Assembly: GCA_002690445.1 (NCBI GenBank)
Contig: NZER01000104.1
Location: 1-24,531 of the forward strand
Source of the DNA: Candidatus Pacearchaeota archaeon
GTDB taxonomy: Archaea > Nanoarchaeota > Nanoarchaeia > Pacearchaeales > GW2011-AR1
Length of the DNA: 24,531 nt
Direction: 5' to 3'
Part shown: piece after piece, positions 1 to 5,759 of the stretch
Layout of the letters: each line of letters starts with the position of its first letter
Numbering within the stretch: the first letter of the stretch is position 1
Made by a program: the position numbers and the translations under genes
The notes under the pieces: model-generated
Told to the model about the DNA's origin: nothing
The model's input: the letters and a program-made list of their open reading frames with translations, nothing else
Database searches by the model: none

Positions 1-2
1 AC

Positions 3-203
3 TTAGTCCCCCTTGTTGACTTTTGCTACATCAATATCTTTCTCGGCTTTCAGGTAGCCAAGAGTTACAGCTATGATGATTACCGCACCAGCAATAGTTG
101 TTACCATTTCGCCCTCAGCTACGCCAAAGACTAGGGCAACAATGCCAGATACCTCCCCCATCATAGCTTCCCAGAACTTCCTAGATGTCCATTTGTTTCC
201 CAT
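3..203 (-). CDS. Small two-helix membrane protein, holin-like
   Basis: This 66-residue protein has two predicted membrane segments, about residues 14-29 and 33-51. A short N-terminal stretch with the W-x-S-R-K-F-W pattern precedes them, and a charged Lys/Asp-rich tail follows. That pattern is common in small phage holins, which form inner-membrane holes to release an endolysin. It starts with ATG after a strong AAAGGAGGTG ribosome site and follows the protease-like gene by 15 bases, so it is probably co-transcribed with it. No endolysin is in the window, and the downstream gene lies beyond the left edge. The two-helix layout is visible; the holin function is inferred from size, topology and motif. 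It could be another small phage membrane protein. Confidence 0.6.
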   Translation of the reverse strand: MGNKWTSRKFWEAMMGEVSGIVALVFGVAEGEMVTTIAGAVIIIAVTLGYLKAEKDIDVAKVNKGD

Positions 204-218
204 TATTCACCTCCTTTC

Positions 219-755
219 TTAATAGATTACGCCAATCAAAAGCCACTGAATATGCTTGTCACGCACAACAGCAGAATCAGGGAGTGAGTTGTTATCACCT
301 TGTAGAGTATAGTACCTGCCCTCTACATCAAAGACTATGTCAATTATCCTATGGATTATCTTTCGCCCTCCTTTCTTCATCTGATACACCACCACCTCAC
401 CCACCTGTAGATAATCACGCATAATCTTCTTATCGGCTTCAGTTGAGCCTTCTACCAGGATACAGGTGTGTCCATAATCCACCACTGCATCCATTGAGTT
501 AGTATCCTGCACTGTGGTCAACCATACCTTGGGCATTTCGGTGAACGGAATATTAAGACCGCCCAAGAGAATATCAACAGACCCACTATTGGGATAATAT
601 TCTATGTTACCCGGGGGCACAATATCAGATGGAGAGGGAATATCCACTGTTGGTTTGTACACAGGCGTCTCTTCTTTCTTCTTAGGCGTCTCCTCTTTCT
701 TCTTAACTGGTATCTTCCTGAATATGTGTAGTATTAAAGCAAGTATTTCTTTCAT
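219..755 (-). CDS. S24/S26-type signal-peptidase-like protein
   Basis: This 178-residue protein resembles the signal peptidase I/LexA-type fold. Residues 84-88 (D-T-N-S-M) match the catalytic serine motif, with Ser87 as likely nucleophile. Residues 118-124 form the G-E-V-V-V-Y strand, and residues 134-136 (I-H-R) occupy the place of the general base. Residues 153-160 (G-D-N-N-S-L-P-D) match the conserved C-terminal box. His135 where bacterial enzymes carry Lys is the pattern of the SipW/Sec11 (S26B) branch. The N-terminus has a short hydrophobic stretch (about 4-12), then two exact copies of K-K-K-E-E-T-P (18-31) and a Pro-rich linker, so the domain may be membrane-tethered. The start follows TTGAGGAGG inside the preceding small ORF. 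The substrate is unknown; an inactive or regulatory relative is possible. Confidence 0.6.
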   Translation of the reverse strand: MKEILALILHIFRKIPVKKKEETPKKKEETPVYKPTVDIPSPSDIVPPGNIEYYPNSGSVDILLGGLNIPFTEMPKVWLTTVQDTNSMDAVVDYGHTCILVEGSTEADKKIMRDYLQVGEVVVYQMKKGGRKIIHRIIDIVFDVEGRYYTLQGDNNSLPDSAVVRDKHIQWLLIGVIY

Positions 756-861
756 TCTCTACCTCCTCAAGTTTCTTGGTTTCTACCTCCCCCAATATCT
801 GTGCCAATATCTTGTTCGGTCTGTCTGTAATGTATGTATTTTGGCTTATTTGTTCTTTCAT
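703..861 (-). CDS. Small hypothetical protein (52 aa)
   Basis: An ATG at 861 follows a strong TAGGAGGGAGAT ribosome site and opens a 52-codon frame ending at TAA. The product is polar and Glu/Lys-rich in its middle, with no membrane segment and one Cys. Its last 53 bases overlap the start of the protease-like gene in another frame, and the ribosome site of that gene lies inside this ORF, so translational coupling is likely. Such overlaps are usual in this module. No family was recognised. The ribosome site and placement support it, but a non-coding leader remains possible. Confidence 0.45.
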   Translation of the reverse strand: MKEQISQNTYITDRPNKILAQILGEVETKKLEEVENERNTCFNTTHIQEDTS

Positions 862-887
862 ATCTCCCTCCTATTAAGCAATGGCTA

Positions 888-992
888 CTAATACCACCCC
901 GACATATCACCAGTAGATTTCACTTCTGTAACCCATATCCAAATACAGCAATACTCGCAATCTTTCTTGCACCCCTCACAACTTAATAGCAT
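888..992 (-). CDS. Cys-rich mini-protein (34 aa)
   Basis: An ATG at 992 follows GAAAGGAGGAAGAA, one of the best ribosome sites in the window, and opens a 34-codon frame. Five cysteines fall between residues 5 and 16 (C-E-G-C, then C, then C-C), followed by a Trp-rich segment. The arrangement suggests a single zinc or other metal site. It lies directly downstream of the mom-like gene and upstream of the 52-aa ORF, probably on one transcript. No family was recognised; its size is below usual gene-finder limits. Confidence 0.5.
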   Translation of the reverse strand: MLLSCEGCKKDCEYCCIWIWVTEVKSTGDMSGWY

Positions 993-1022
993 TTCTTCCT
1001 CCTTTCAGCCGCACTATAGTGG

Positions 1023-1772
1023 TTATGTAAGATTAAATACTCCTTGGGTGACAGGCTTATAACTTGCGTCATATCTTTGATTGTCCCCCTTGGGATAGGG
1101 CAATACCGACCACTTAAAGTTTTGACGCATAGCTTTCTTCTCACGCTTGTTGCCCAATAAAAATATATAGCGGTGTTTGGGTGCAACCAATCTCACCTCT
1201 CCGCCAATTGCTCGGAATTGCTCATCAATGGTTTTGGAATAGTTGAATCTTATCCCACGACCCTCGAACCAATAACCCTTAATGTGTCTGGAGTTATATC
1301 TTTTACCTTGGAATATATACTCCTTATTTTCACCCCCATAACCTGTATATAGGGCATTGAGGGCCTGATAAATATACCCGCAATGTCCATAGTTAGGGTC
1401 AGAGTAGGACACAACAATAATGGGTTTATCTAAGTGCTTGAAACATTTAGACACAAAGTAGCTAGCTAAATTAGGGGTATTGTCAGACAAAACCAGTCTA
1501 TTTAATTCAATAAAGTTATTTCTGTAATTCTCGCCACACACAAGACCTATGTTCTGATTGGGCGGTAGCCCAAAGGTGCAAATTCCCCGAAGAACACTCG
1601 CAATATCGTATAAGCCAAAGGCCAATTGTATTTGTGGCATTCTTTTGGCGTAATGCTTTTTAAGTATCCACTCTCTCGTTTGTTCTTTGGGAATTTGCCT
1701 TACAGCAAACTGGAGCGGTGAGGTCGGAATTGAACCGCCTCCCCCTAACTGGCTAGTTAAGTGTTCTGCCAT
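1023..1772 (-). CDS. Mom-family DNA modification protein
   Basis: The 249-residue product matches the phage Mu Mom family, GNAT-fold proteins that convert adenine in phage DNA to an N6-carbamoylmethyl form and so protect it from restriction. Recognisable parts are W-I-L-K-K-H-Y-A-K-R-M-P (about 35-46), the F-G-L-Y-D strand (about 52-56), a R-G-I-C-T-F-G strand, E-L-N-R-L-V-L, and S-Y-S-D-P-N-Y-G-H-C-G-Y-I-Y-Q-A. The only ATG ahead of the conserved region is at 1772, inside a tRNA-like element. The first 21 or so residues (M-A-E-H-L-T-S-Q-L-G-G-G-G) are therefore encoded by that element and look non-domain-like. The next Met is residue 45, inside the conserved region. A weak AGGCGGTG ribosome-like site precedes the start by 8 bases. 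The family call is firm; the true start is open. Confidence 0.8.
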   Translation of the reverse strand: MAEHLTSQLGGGGSIPTSPLQFAVRQIPKEQTREWILKKHYAKRMPQIQLAFGLYDIASVLRGICTFGLPPNQNIGLVCGENYRNNFIELNRLVLSDNTPNLASYFVSKCFKHLDKPIIVVSYSDPNYGHCGYIYQALNALYTGYGGENKEYIFQGKRYNSRHIKGYWFEGRGIRFNYSKTIDEQFRAIGGEVRLVAPKHRYIFLLGNKREKKAMRQNFKWSVLPYPKGDNQRYDASYKPVTQGVFNLT

Positions 1773-1786
1773 TAAACTATCACCGC
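1711..1786 (-). tRNA. tRNA-Gly-like element overlapping the mom start
   Basis: Read on the minus strand, this 76-base stretch starts G-C-G-G-T-G-A and ends T-C-A-C-C-G-C-T-CCA, giving a perfect 7-bp acceptor stem, U73 and an encoded CCA. The D arm (GTTT/GAAC with an AATGGCA loop) is nearly the same as in bacterial tRNA-Gly. The T loop is TTCAATT, on a 5-bp stem with one bulged A. The anticodon arm is abnormal: CTTAAC pairs with GTTAGG around a 6-base loop, or a 5-bp stem carries an 8-base loop with GCC (glycine) plus one extra A. It begins 31 bases after the preceding gene ends. It may be a working odd tRNA, a decaying tRNA, or a structured leader of the mom-like gene whose ATG sits in its D-loop. 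Confidence 0.6.
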
Positions 1787-1817
1787 CTTTTATCTCATCC
1801 CTCCTTTCATCTTTTGT

Positions 1818-2192
1818 CTACTTTATATAACTTTTAATCCAGTTGTCGCCAGCCTGTTGAGCCCATTTAGTTGCTGACGATTTCGCTATAATATAACGAT
1901 TCTCAATAAGCCACCGCCTGGCTCGGCTGATTAAATCTGGATTTGTCGCTTTTTCTTTGTACCATTCATCAAATTTATCTAAATTAAGGTATATATTCAA
2001 ACCATCGTAAGTCTCCCAATATAATAACGTAAGCAACCTGTCCAGTTCGGTCATTTTGTTATAATTCCCGACTTTAGTGACATTTAAGGCACTCAATAAC
2101 CGTTCGACAATTACTTTTATTGAAGGCGGACACTCTTCAATCGCTATTTCATTAAGCATATTGAATTTTAATTTTTTATCATTTATTCTCAT
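1818..2192 (-). CDS. Hypothetical protein (124 aa)
   Basis: I do not recognise this family. The 124-residue product is mixed helical, with no signal peptide or membrane segment. A segment near the C-terminus (I-S-R-A-R-R-W-L-I-E-N-R-Y-I) reads like the recognition part of a winged-helix or DnaD-like fold, so nucleic-acid binding is possible but unproven. ATG at 2192 follows AAGGAG by 7 bases and overlaps the preceding gene by 14 bases, indicating co-translation. It directly precedes the tRNA-like element and the mom-like gene. Confidence 0.75.
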   Translation of the reverse strand: MRINDKKLKFNMLNEIAIEECPPSIKVIVERLLSALNVTKVGNYNKMTELDRLLTLLYWETYDGLNIYLNLDKFDEWYKEKATNPDLISRARRWLIENRYIIAKSSATKWAQQAGDNWIKSYIK

Positions 2193-2343
2193 TGCATTGC
2201 TCCTTACACTTACAACAAATAGCTCTCATAGCTTCAATATATTGGGCGTCAAGCGTGTCTTTATCCAACACCATCTCTAATTTCTCACAGGTATCTATTA
2301 AGGAACAGGGTGAGTGAAACCGTTTAGTGCAGTTATCTGTCAT
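2179..2343 (-). CDS. Small Cys-rich protein (54 aa)
   Basis: I start this at ATG 2343, which follows AAAAAGGAGTAATATA; an upstream in-frame ATG at 2379 would run into the preceding gene and lacks a good ribosome site. The product carries seven cysteines, three near the N-terminus and four clustered near the C-terminus (C-C-K-C-K-E-Q-C). This suggests a zinc-binding mini-domain. It lies between another Cys-containing small gene and the 124-aa gene. No family was recognised; a role as a small regulator or nucleic-acid binder is inference. Confidence 0.65.
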   Translation of the reverse strand: MTDNCTKRFHSPCSLIDTCEKLEMVLDKDTLDAQYIEAMRAICCKCKEQCNENK

Positions 2344-2347
2344 TATA

Positions 2348-2593
2348 TTACTCCTTTTTCTGTGGTATTTCCTTCCCATTAAGACTGGTTTGGAAGTCCT
2401 GATGCCCAGGTGTTATCAAACCATAGGCGGAGCGACCTCGTTCAATCTTTATATGTGTGGCAAAATAAATAAACCGCTCCATAAAATACAAACACTCTGG
2501 GCAGAGCGGTGGCTGGTCTTTTGGGGATGTCGGTAAGGTCTTATCACAAGATGCTACACTACACTTGACTATTCTTGGTTCTTGTTCTGTCAT
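2348..2593 (-). CDS. Small zinc-ribbon-like protein (81 aa)
   Basis: Cysteines at residues 11, 16, 31 and 34 (K-C-S-V-A-S-C, then L-C-P-E-C) form a C-x4-C...C-x2-C pattern typical of a zinc ribbon; the rest is polar. ATG at 2593 follows CCAGGAGGAATCA, and its first bases overlap the stop of the replication-like gene. It belongs to the compact left operon. The metal site is visible in the spacing; the function is unknown. Confidence 0.7.
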   Translation of the reverse strand: MTEQEPRIVKCSVASCDKTLPTSPKDQPPLCPECLYFMERFIYFATHIKIERGRSAYGLITPGHQDFQTSLNGKEIPQKKE

Positions 2594-3396
2594 TGATTCC
2601 TCCTGGCCCTTTCTGTCCGTAACCGTTCAAGGTCCGCGGTCGTTGTCGCCACCATATGCCCGTATTTACCTTTAGTGAATTTAGTATCAGTTCCAGGATG
2701 TTTTTCTTTAAAGAACTCCATGGCTTTAATCATCCATTTACGCAAGGCTAGCCGTACGTTCTTGAGTTTCCTTCTTCCACCCGTCCAGTAATCCTCAAAC
2801 TTTTTAAGTTCCTGGTAAAAGTCTATTTCGACAAATTCCTGGTTTAAATCTATAAGCCAATTAGCTTCAACTTCATGGCCAGCAATAGTGGTGGTATCTT
2901 TATTTTCTTTAGTTTCTTTTTCTTTCCTTTCTTTTCTTTCTTTTCTTTGCATAGCGGACGCATCTTTATTTGATGCGGGTGCTATGCTTTCGCTTGTTTC
3001 AGCTTCATCTTCAACTTTGCCCCACCGTATTAAAGCGGCTTGTCTAGCCTTTTCGGCAATACCATCCTTTATTTTCATGCGACGTAAAAGGCTTTCACTC
3101 CACAAGTATTCATCGTTTTTATCAAATATACCTTTGCCATCACAAGTAAATTCGTTAACGCAATCATCAATATATTGTTGCAACCGTTCTGCATCTGCAT
3201 CTAATTCACGTGCATATGCATTAACAGCGTATTTACTTTTTATAGAAAGCCTATAATTCTCCTGTTCCCGCATCATTTCAATCAGCATCCAATACCAACC
3301 ATAGCCCTCGGCTTTATAGACACTTAACATCTGGATTATTTTGGGATCATTCCTGGCATTGGCATCATGTGAAAAATAATATGCGTCTTTGCTCAT
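2590..3396 (-). CDS. Lin1244/DnaD-like phage replication protein
   Basis: The N-terminal 90 residues (Y-Y-F-S-H-D-A-N-A-R-N-D-P-K, then G-Y-G-W-Y-W-M-L-I-E-M-M-R-E) match the Lin1244/Lin1753-like N-terminal domain of phage replication initiation proteins. These resemble DnaD and help load the helicase at the phage origin. A low-complexity Lys/Glu linker (K-E-R-K-E-R-K-E-K-E) follows, then a C-terminal helical region with Y-W-x-x-x-x-R-K-L-K-N. I prefer ATG 3396, which overlaps the stop of the upstream HNH-like mini-gene as ATGA and follows GGGGAAGG; a TTG at 3417 would add seven residues. Replication is the likely role by family, but the exact function is not shown. Confidence 0.75.
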   Translation of the reverse strand: MSKDAYYFSHDANARNDPKIIQMLSVYKAEGYGWYWMLIEMMREQENYRLSIKSKYAVNAYARELDADAERLQQYIDDCVNEFTCDGKGIFDKNDEYLWSESLLRRMKIKDGIAEKARQAALIRWGKVEDEAETSESIAPASNKDASAMQRKERKERKEKETKENKDTTTIAGHEVEANWLIDLNQEFVEIDFYQELKKFEDYWTGGRRKLKNVRLALRKWMIKAMEFFKEKHPGTDTKFTKGKYGHMVATTTADLERLRTERARRNQ

Positions 3397-3500
3397 GTTG
3401 CCTTCCCCGAATTGCAACGTTTACACAATGTTTGAAGATTATCAGAAAATTCAGGTCTATACCAGCACTTCCAGATTTTGTCATAGCGTTTGCGTTCCAA
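3393..3500 (-). CDS. HNH-endonuclease-like remnant, 35 aa, TTG start
   Basis: A TTG at 3500 follows AGGAGGG by 6 bases and opens a 35-codon frame that ends in an ATGA overlap with the replication-like gene. Its end (N-L-Q-T-L-C-K-R-C-N-S-G-K) is the classic C-terminal signature of HNH endonucleases, including the second CxxC zinc pair. Trp10 and Cys12 may belong to the first half. The catalytic His-Asn core and most of the domain are missing, so nuclease activity is unlikely. It looks like a trimmed remnant kept as a small coupled gene, possibly as a zinc knuckle. Confidence 0.55.
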   Translation of the reverse strand: MERKRYDKIWKCWYRPEFSDNLQTLCKRCNSGKAT

Positions 3501-3511
3501 TAGGTTCCCTC

Positions 3512-3835
3512 CTAATATATTTTCAGTATCTTGGTTAAGTAAGCATGGAGGAGATAACAGGCATCACTCAAAAGTCTCCAATTTCTGTCGTTTTTCGCAA
3601 ATATTTTCTGTTTTTGGCCATTGGGGGCGGTGTAGTAAACAATATGGTGTTGATATATCCCCTCATGAACTCTAATTATTTCCAGGACATGGCCGCCCTC
3701 AATCTCCGTTTTAACAATCACCTCTTCACTTGTTTCAGCTGTCGGTTTAGTGACATCGATGGTTTCCCGGGGAGGGGTTGGCTCCCAGGGTGATGTCGGG
3801 GTTTTTGTTGGTGGAAGATTAACCGCTATTTGCAA
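3512..3835 (-). CDS. Hypothetical protein (107 aa) with copied C-terminal segment
   Basis: The start is a TTG at 3835, right after the stop of the preceding gene, with GGGAG 7 bases upstream. Residues 1-40 are Pro/Thr-rich and probably disordered. The rest predicts as beta strands (E-V-I-V-K-T-E-I, H-H-I-V-Y-Y-T) followed by a helix. The segment around Q-K-I-F-A-K-N-D-R-N-W-R-L-L is encoded by 43 bases that recur at 6027-6069 in another gene in a different reading frame. No family was recognised. It follows the RDF-like gene in the same operon. Confidence 0.65.
   Translation of the reverse strand: MQIAVNLPPTKTPTSPWEPTPPRETIDVTKPTAETSEEVIVKTEIEGGHVLEIIRVHEGIYQHHIVYYTAPNGQKQKIFAKNDRNWRLLSDACYLLHAYLTKILKIY
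3571..3613. repeat. 43-bp dispersed repeat, copy 1
   Basis: This stretch matches 6027-6069 at 42 of 43 positions in direct orientation, with the only difference at 3603 (A against G). It lies within the C-terminal coding part of the 107-aa gene. The two copies are read in different frames, so the match cannot come from shared protein selection and points to a recent DNA-level copying event. Confidence 0.9.
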
Positions 3836-3836
3836 T

Positions 3837-4979
3837 TTATTTCTCCCATCCGCATATTGCTTTTACTTCCTCAAACGCCCGCCTCAAAGTTTCCACGTCC
3901 TTCAAACCTTCTTCTTTGTAATCAAAGGTCGCCAGGAACCAGGTTCGGGTAAATTTTTTCCCATGGCTGGTGATCCAGTTGTAAAAGCCCTGAATATTAG
4001 CTGGCACACCATCGGCAAGCCAAACGGTTTCACTACGTTCAGCCTGTTCCTTGGATGAGTAATTGTATATGCTATATTTTTTAGCCTCGATTGCCTTGGG
4101 CCCGTCAGGTGGCCACAATTCTTCGGCATCCCTGGCGGCATCTTCAAGTTTCCGCTTGGCTCCCTCTGCAACGGTTTCGCCTTCATTTCCTTCCCAATCG
4201 GGAGTCACCAGGCCAGGCCGTTCATCGTCGGGTGTCGGCGTATCTATTTCATCAAAGTTCTCGGCTCCACTTTCTCCACACCAGCCCGCTATTAGTTTTA
4301 ACGGTTCCATACGGGCCTTAACCGCCGCCTCAACCATCTTCTCCGTGCTCTTGATGTTGAGTACCCACACGTTCTTCTTCTTGCCGTCGTCGGGATTGAT
4401 AACTTCTATTTGCTCAAGTGCAAGAATAAGTGGCACCATACGAACACGCCCATAAATACTTCTGATCAAATCCACGGCACCATTGATGTTGCGAATACTG
4501 TTGATGCTTGATGTGTCAATTTGCCAGATGCCCAGGCCACTAATCTCGGGAAGGATAAACTGCAAGTTCATCAACTCCTTGCATTTCCCCTTGTAATCAG
4601 GACAGTCCCTACCTTGGCATGGAATTTCCTTCATGGTCACTTCTTTGGTATCACGATCAGCCATGTTGCCTGTTCGGGCATCAACCATCCGTAGGGCTAT
4701 CTCACCATCGCCTTTACAAATTAGGCCCCTGGATTTGGAATAACAGCGATAGAATTGGCTGGCGAATTTACCTTCTTCATCGAGGGGAAATACTATGCGG
4801 AGTTCTTTAGGCTTATCACCAAACACGGCAACCAGTTCATCGTGTTGCGGATGCTCGGGTGGGAATACAAAGTAATCAACTGCCTTTGGATACTTTACGC
4901 CTTTGGCGTTTTGGGCCATTATCCCTAGATGAATTTTGCCCACCCTCGGCAAGCGTCTTGTTAATCCCTTTATCGGCAT
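3837..4979 (-). CDS. Recombination directionality factor-like (phiC31 gp3-like) protein
   Basis: The 380-residue product resembles the gp3-like RDF family, often annotated as metal-binding or hydrolase. Features seen are the G-K-I-H-L-G start region, K-A-V-D-Y-F-V (about 32-38), C79 and C88, and the cluster C-Q-G-R-D-C-P-D-Y-K-G-K-C (121-133). The conserved G-L-G-I-W-Q-I-D-T-S-S-I-N-S-I block follows. In phiC31, gp3 makes the serine integrase run excision. After about residue 240 comes an acidic linker and a C-terminal helical domain. ATG 4979 follows AAAGGAGGGAACCG; the gene overlaps the preceding one by 104 bases. No integrase lies in the window, so an RDF role is inferred from family only; a DNA-processing role is possible. 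Confidence 0.65.
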   Translation of the reverse strand: MPIKGLTRRLPRVGKIHLGIMAQNAKGVKYPKAVDYFVFPPEHPQHDELVAVFGDKPKELRIVFPLDEEGKFASQFYRCYSKSRGLICKGDGEIALRMVDARTGNMADRDTKEVTMKEIPCQGRDCPDYKGKCKELMNLQFILPEISGLGIWQIDTSSINSIRNINGAVDLIRSIYGRVRMVPLILALEQIEVINPDDGKKKNVWVLNIKSTEKMVEAAVKARMEPLKLIAGWCGESGAENFDEIDTPTPDDERPGLVTPDWEGNEGETVAEGAKRKLEDAARDAEELWPPDGPKAIEAKKYSIYNYSSKEQAERSETVWLADGVPANIQGFYNWITSHGKKFTRTWFLATFDYKEEGLKDVETLRRAFEEVKAICGWEK

Positions 4980-5448
4980 CGGTTCCCTCCTTTAAAATGT
5001 CAATGATATAGGCTGGTGCTAATTCTGCCACAATGCGACAACTGGAAGCCTGTTCCTCGGTAATCATCTTACCTTTGAGCAAACCATCAATCTTCCTGTT
5101 GGGCACGGTTTCAATAATGGCCATGGCAACAGCATCTGGAATAAACTCACGAACCCTAACGGGATCATAGCTTACTGATGTTTTACGCTGTTTCAATGCA
5201 TAGAGCCCTTTCCCAACATCTTGAAAACTCCCGCAACGGTCAATGGCAACCTTGACAGCTTCCTTAGCTTTTTTGGAAGTATGAAGGGCATCATAAAATG
5301 CCTTGCTTTCAGCGGTTTCTAAAACCGCCTGTTGGGCAATATCTTCAGCTTCCAATGCGTTGCCGTATTCATTGAGAAGATTTAACACTTCGTTGGAATT
5401 GGTTAGATCTATGGCCGACTTTGAATAGTCAGTCCCTTTTACCGTCAT
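4876..5448 (-). CDS. Hypothetical protein (190 aa)
   Basis: I do not recognise this family. The 190-residue product is largely helical, Ala/Glu/Lys-rich, with two cysteines and a basic tail (K-R-Q-R-R-K-V-S-K) that might contact nucleic acid. ATG 5448 follows AAAGGAGATAACC, overlapping the end of the HTH gene by 20 bases. The 3' end overlaps the RDF-like gene by 104 bases in another frame, so its tail may be dispensable or the overlap may couple translation. It sits where phages often carry recombination or ssDNA-annealing accessory proteins. Confidence 0.7.
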   Translation of the reverse strand: MTVKGTDYSKSAIDLTNSNEVLNLLNEYGNALEAEDIAQQAVLETAESKAFYDALHTSKKAKEAVKVAIDRCGSFQDVGKGLYALKQRKTSVSYDPVRVREFIPDAVAMAIIETVPNRKIDGLLKGKMITEEQASSCRIVAELAPAYIIDILKEGTDADKGINKTLAEGGQNSSRDNGPKRQRRKVSKGS

Positions 5449-5656
5449 GGTTATCTCCTTTCAAAACGTAGTTGGCTATTTCCCAATGTAATTCAGGGAA
5501 TGTCTTTGCGGCAGCCCGTAGGAATTGCAAGCCGATCCGTCTTTCACCAGTCAAAATACGACTCCAAGTGCTCGGGCTAATTCTAAGTTGTCGTGATAAT
5601 TCCGTGGCATTCCATCCCCTTGCTTTTTGGTTGGCCTTAATACTGTCGATCAGCAT
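5429..5656 (-). CDS. Cro/C1-type HTH regulator (75 aa)
   Basis: The product is a single helix-turn-helix domain: W-N-A-T-E-L-S-R-Q-L-R-I-S-P-S-T-W-S-R-I-L (residues 15-35) fits the helix 2-turn-helix 3 pattern of the Cro/C1 XRE family. There is no effector or dimerisation extension, as in Cro-like proteins. The start overlaps the stop of the 31-aa gene (ATGCTGA), and its own ribosome site (GACGGGGT) is weak, so translation is probably coupled. A likely target is the inverted repeat over the promoter at 6165-6193, but this is inference. Confidence 0.75.
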   Translation of the reverse strand: MLIDSIKANQKARGWNATELSRQLRISPSTWSRILTGERRIGLQFLRAAAKTFPELHWEIANYVLKGDNHDGKRD

Positions 5657-5745
5657 AAAACAACCCCGTCAAGCCCAGTACCGCCACAATGTGTATACAG
5701 ATTTACACCTTCACCCTTCATTAAAATATGTGCTCTGTCTCCCAT
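5650..5745 (-). CDS. 31-aa fragment of a phage G-D-R-A family protein
   Basis: ATG 5745 follows a perfect AAAGGAGGTGAACACA ribosome site. The product begins G-D-R-A-H-I-L-M-K and contains Y-T-H-C-G-G-T-G-L. This matches the N-terminal pattern, as I recall it, of a widespread small viral family that reads G-D-R-A...L-Y-T-H-W-G-G and is normally longer. Here the frame stops soon after that motif, and the usual Trp is Cys. It overlaps the HTH gene by 7 bases. It may be a truncated gene retained as a translational leader for the HTH regulator. Confidence 0.55.
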   Translation of the reverse strand: MGDRAHILMKGEGVNLYTHCGGTGLDGVVLC

Positions 5746-5759
5746 TGTGTTCACCTCCT

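Noticed and set aside
604..891. Plus-strand ORF of 95 aa and other plus-strand ORFs throughout the window
   Set aside because: They lie antisense to well-supported minus-strand genes, lack ribosome sites and show low-complexity or unlike-protein composition.
983..1186. Minus-strand 67-aa frame inside the 3' end of the mom-like gene
   Set aside because: It overlaps the conserved mom frame, has no ribosome site and reads as a shadow.
1711..1786. Phage attachment site at the tRNA-like element
   Set aside because: A tRNA 3' end is a common att site, but no integrase is in the window and the whole tRNA-like fold, not only its 3' part, is present; kept only as a minor alternative.
1790..1810. Mini-ORFs M-K-G-G-M-R (1810) and ATG AGA TAA (1798) or an ATA start before the mom-like gene
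   Set aside because: The site-to-start spacing is wrong for the ATGs, and ATA starts are too rare to propose without data, although AAAGGAGGG here needs explaining.
3397..3417. TTG start at 3417 for the replication-like gene
   Set aside because: ATG 3396 has the ATGA coupling and the GGGGAAGG site, so the seven-residue extension is unlikely.
3902..4186. Minus-strand 94-aa frame inside the RDF-like gene
   Set aside because: It is out of frame within a strongly coding gene and has no start signal.
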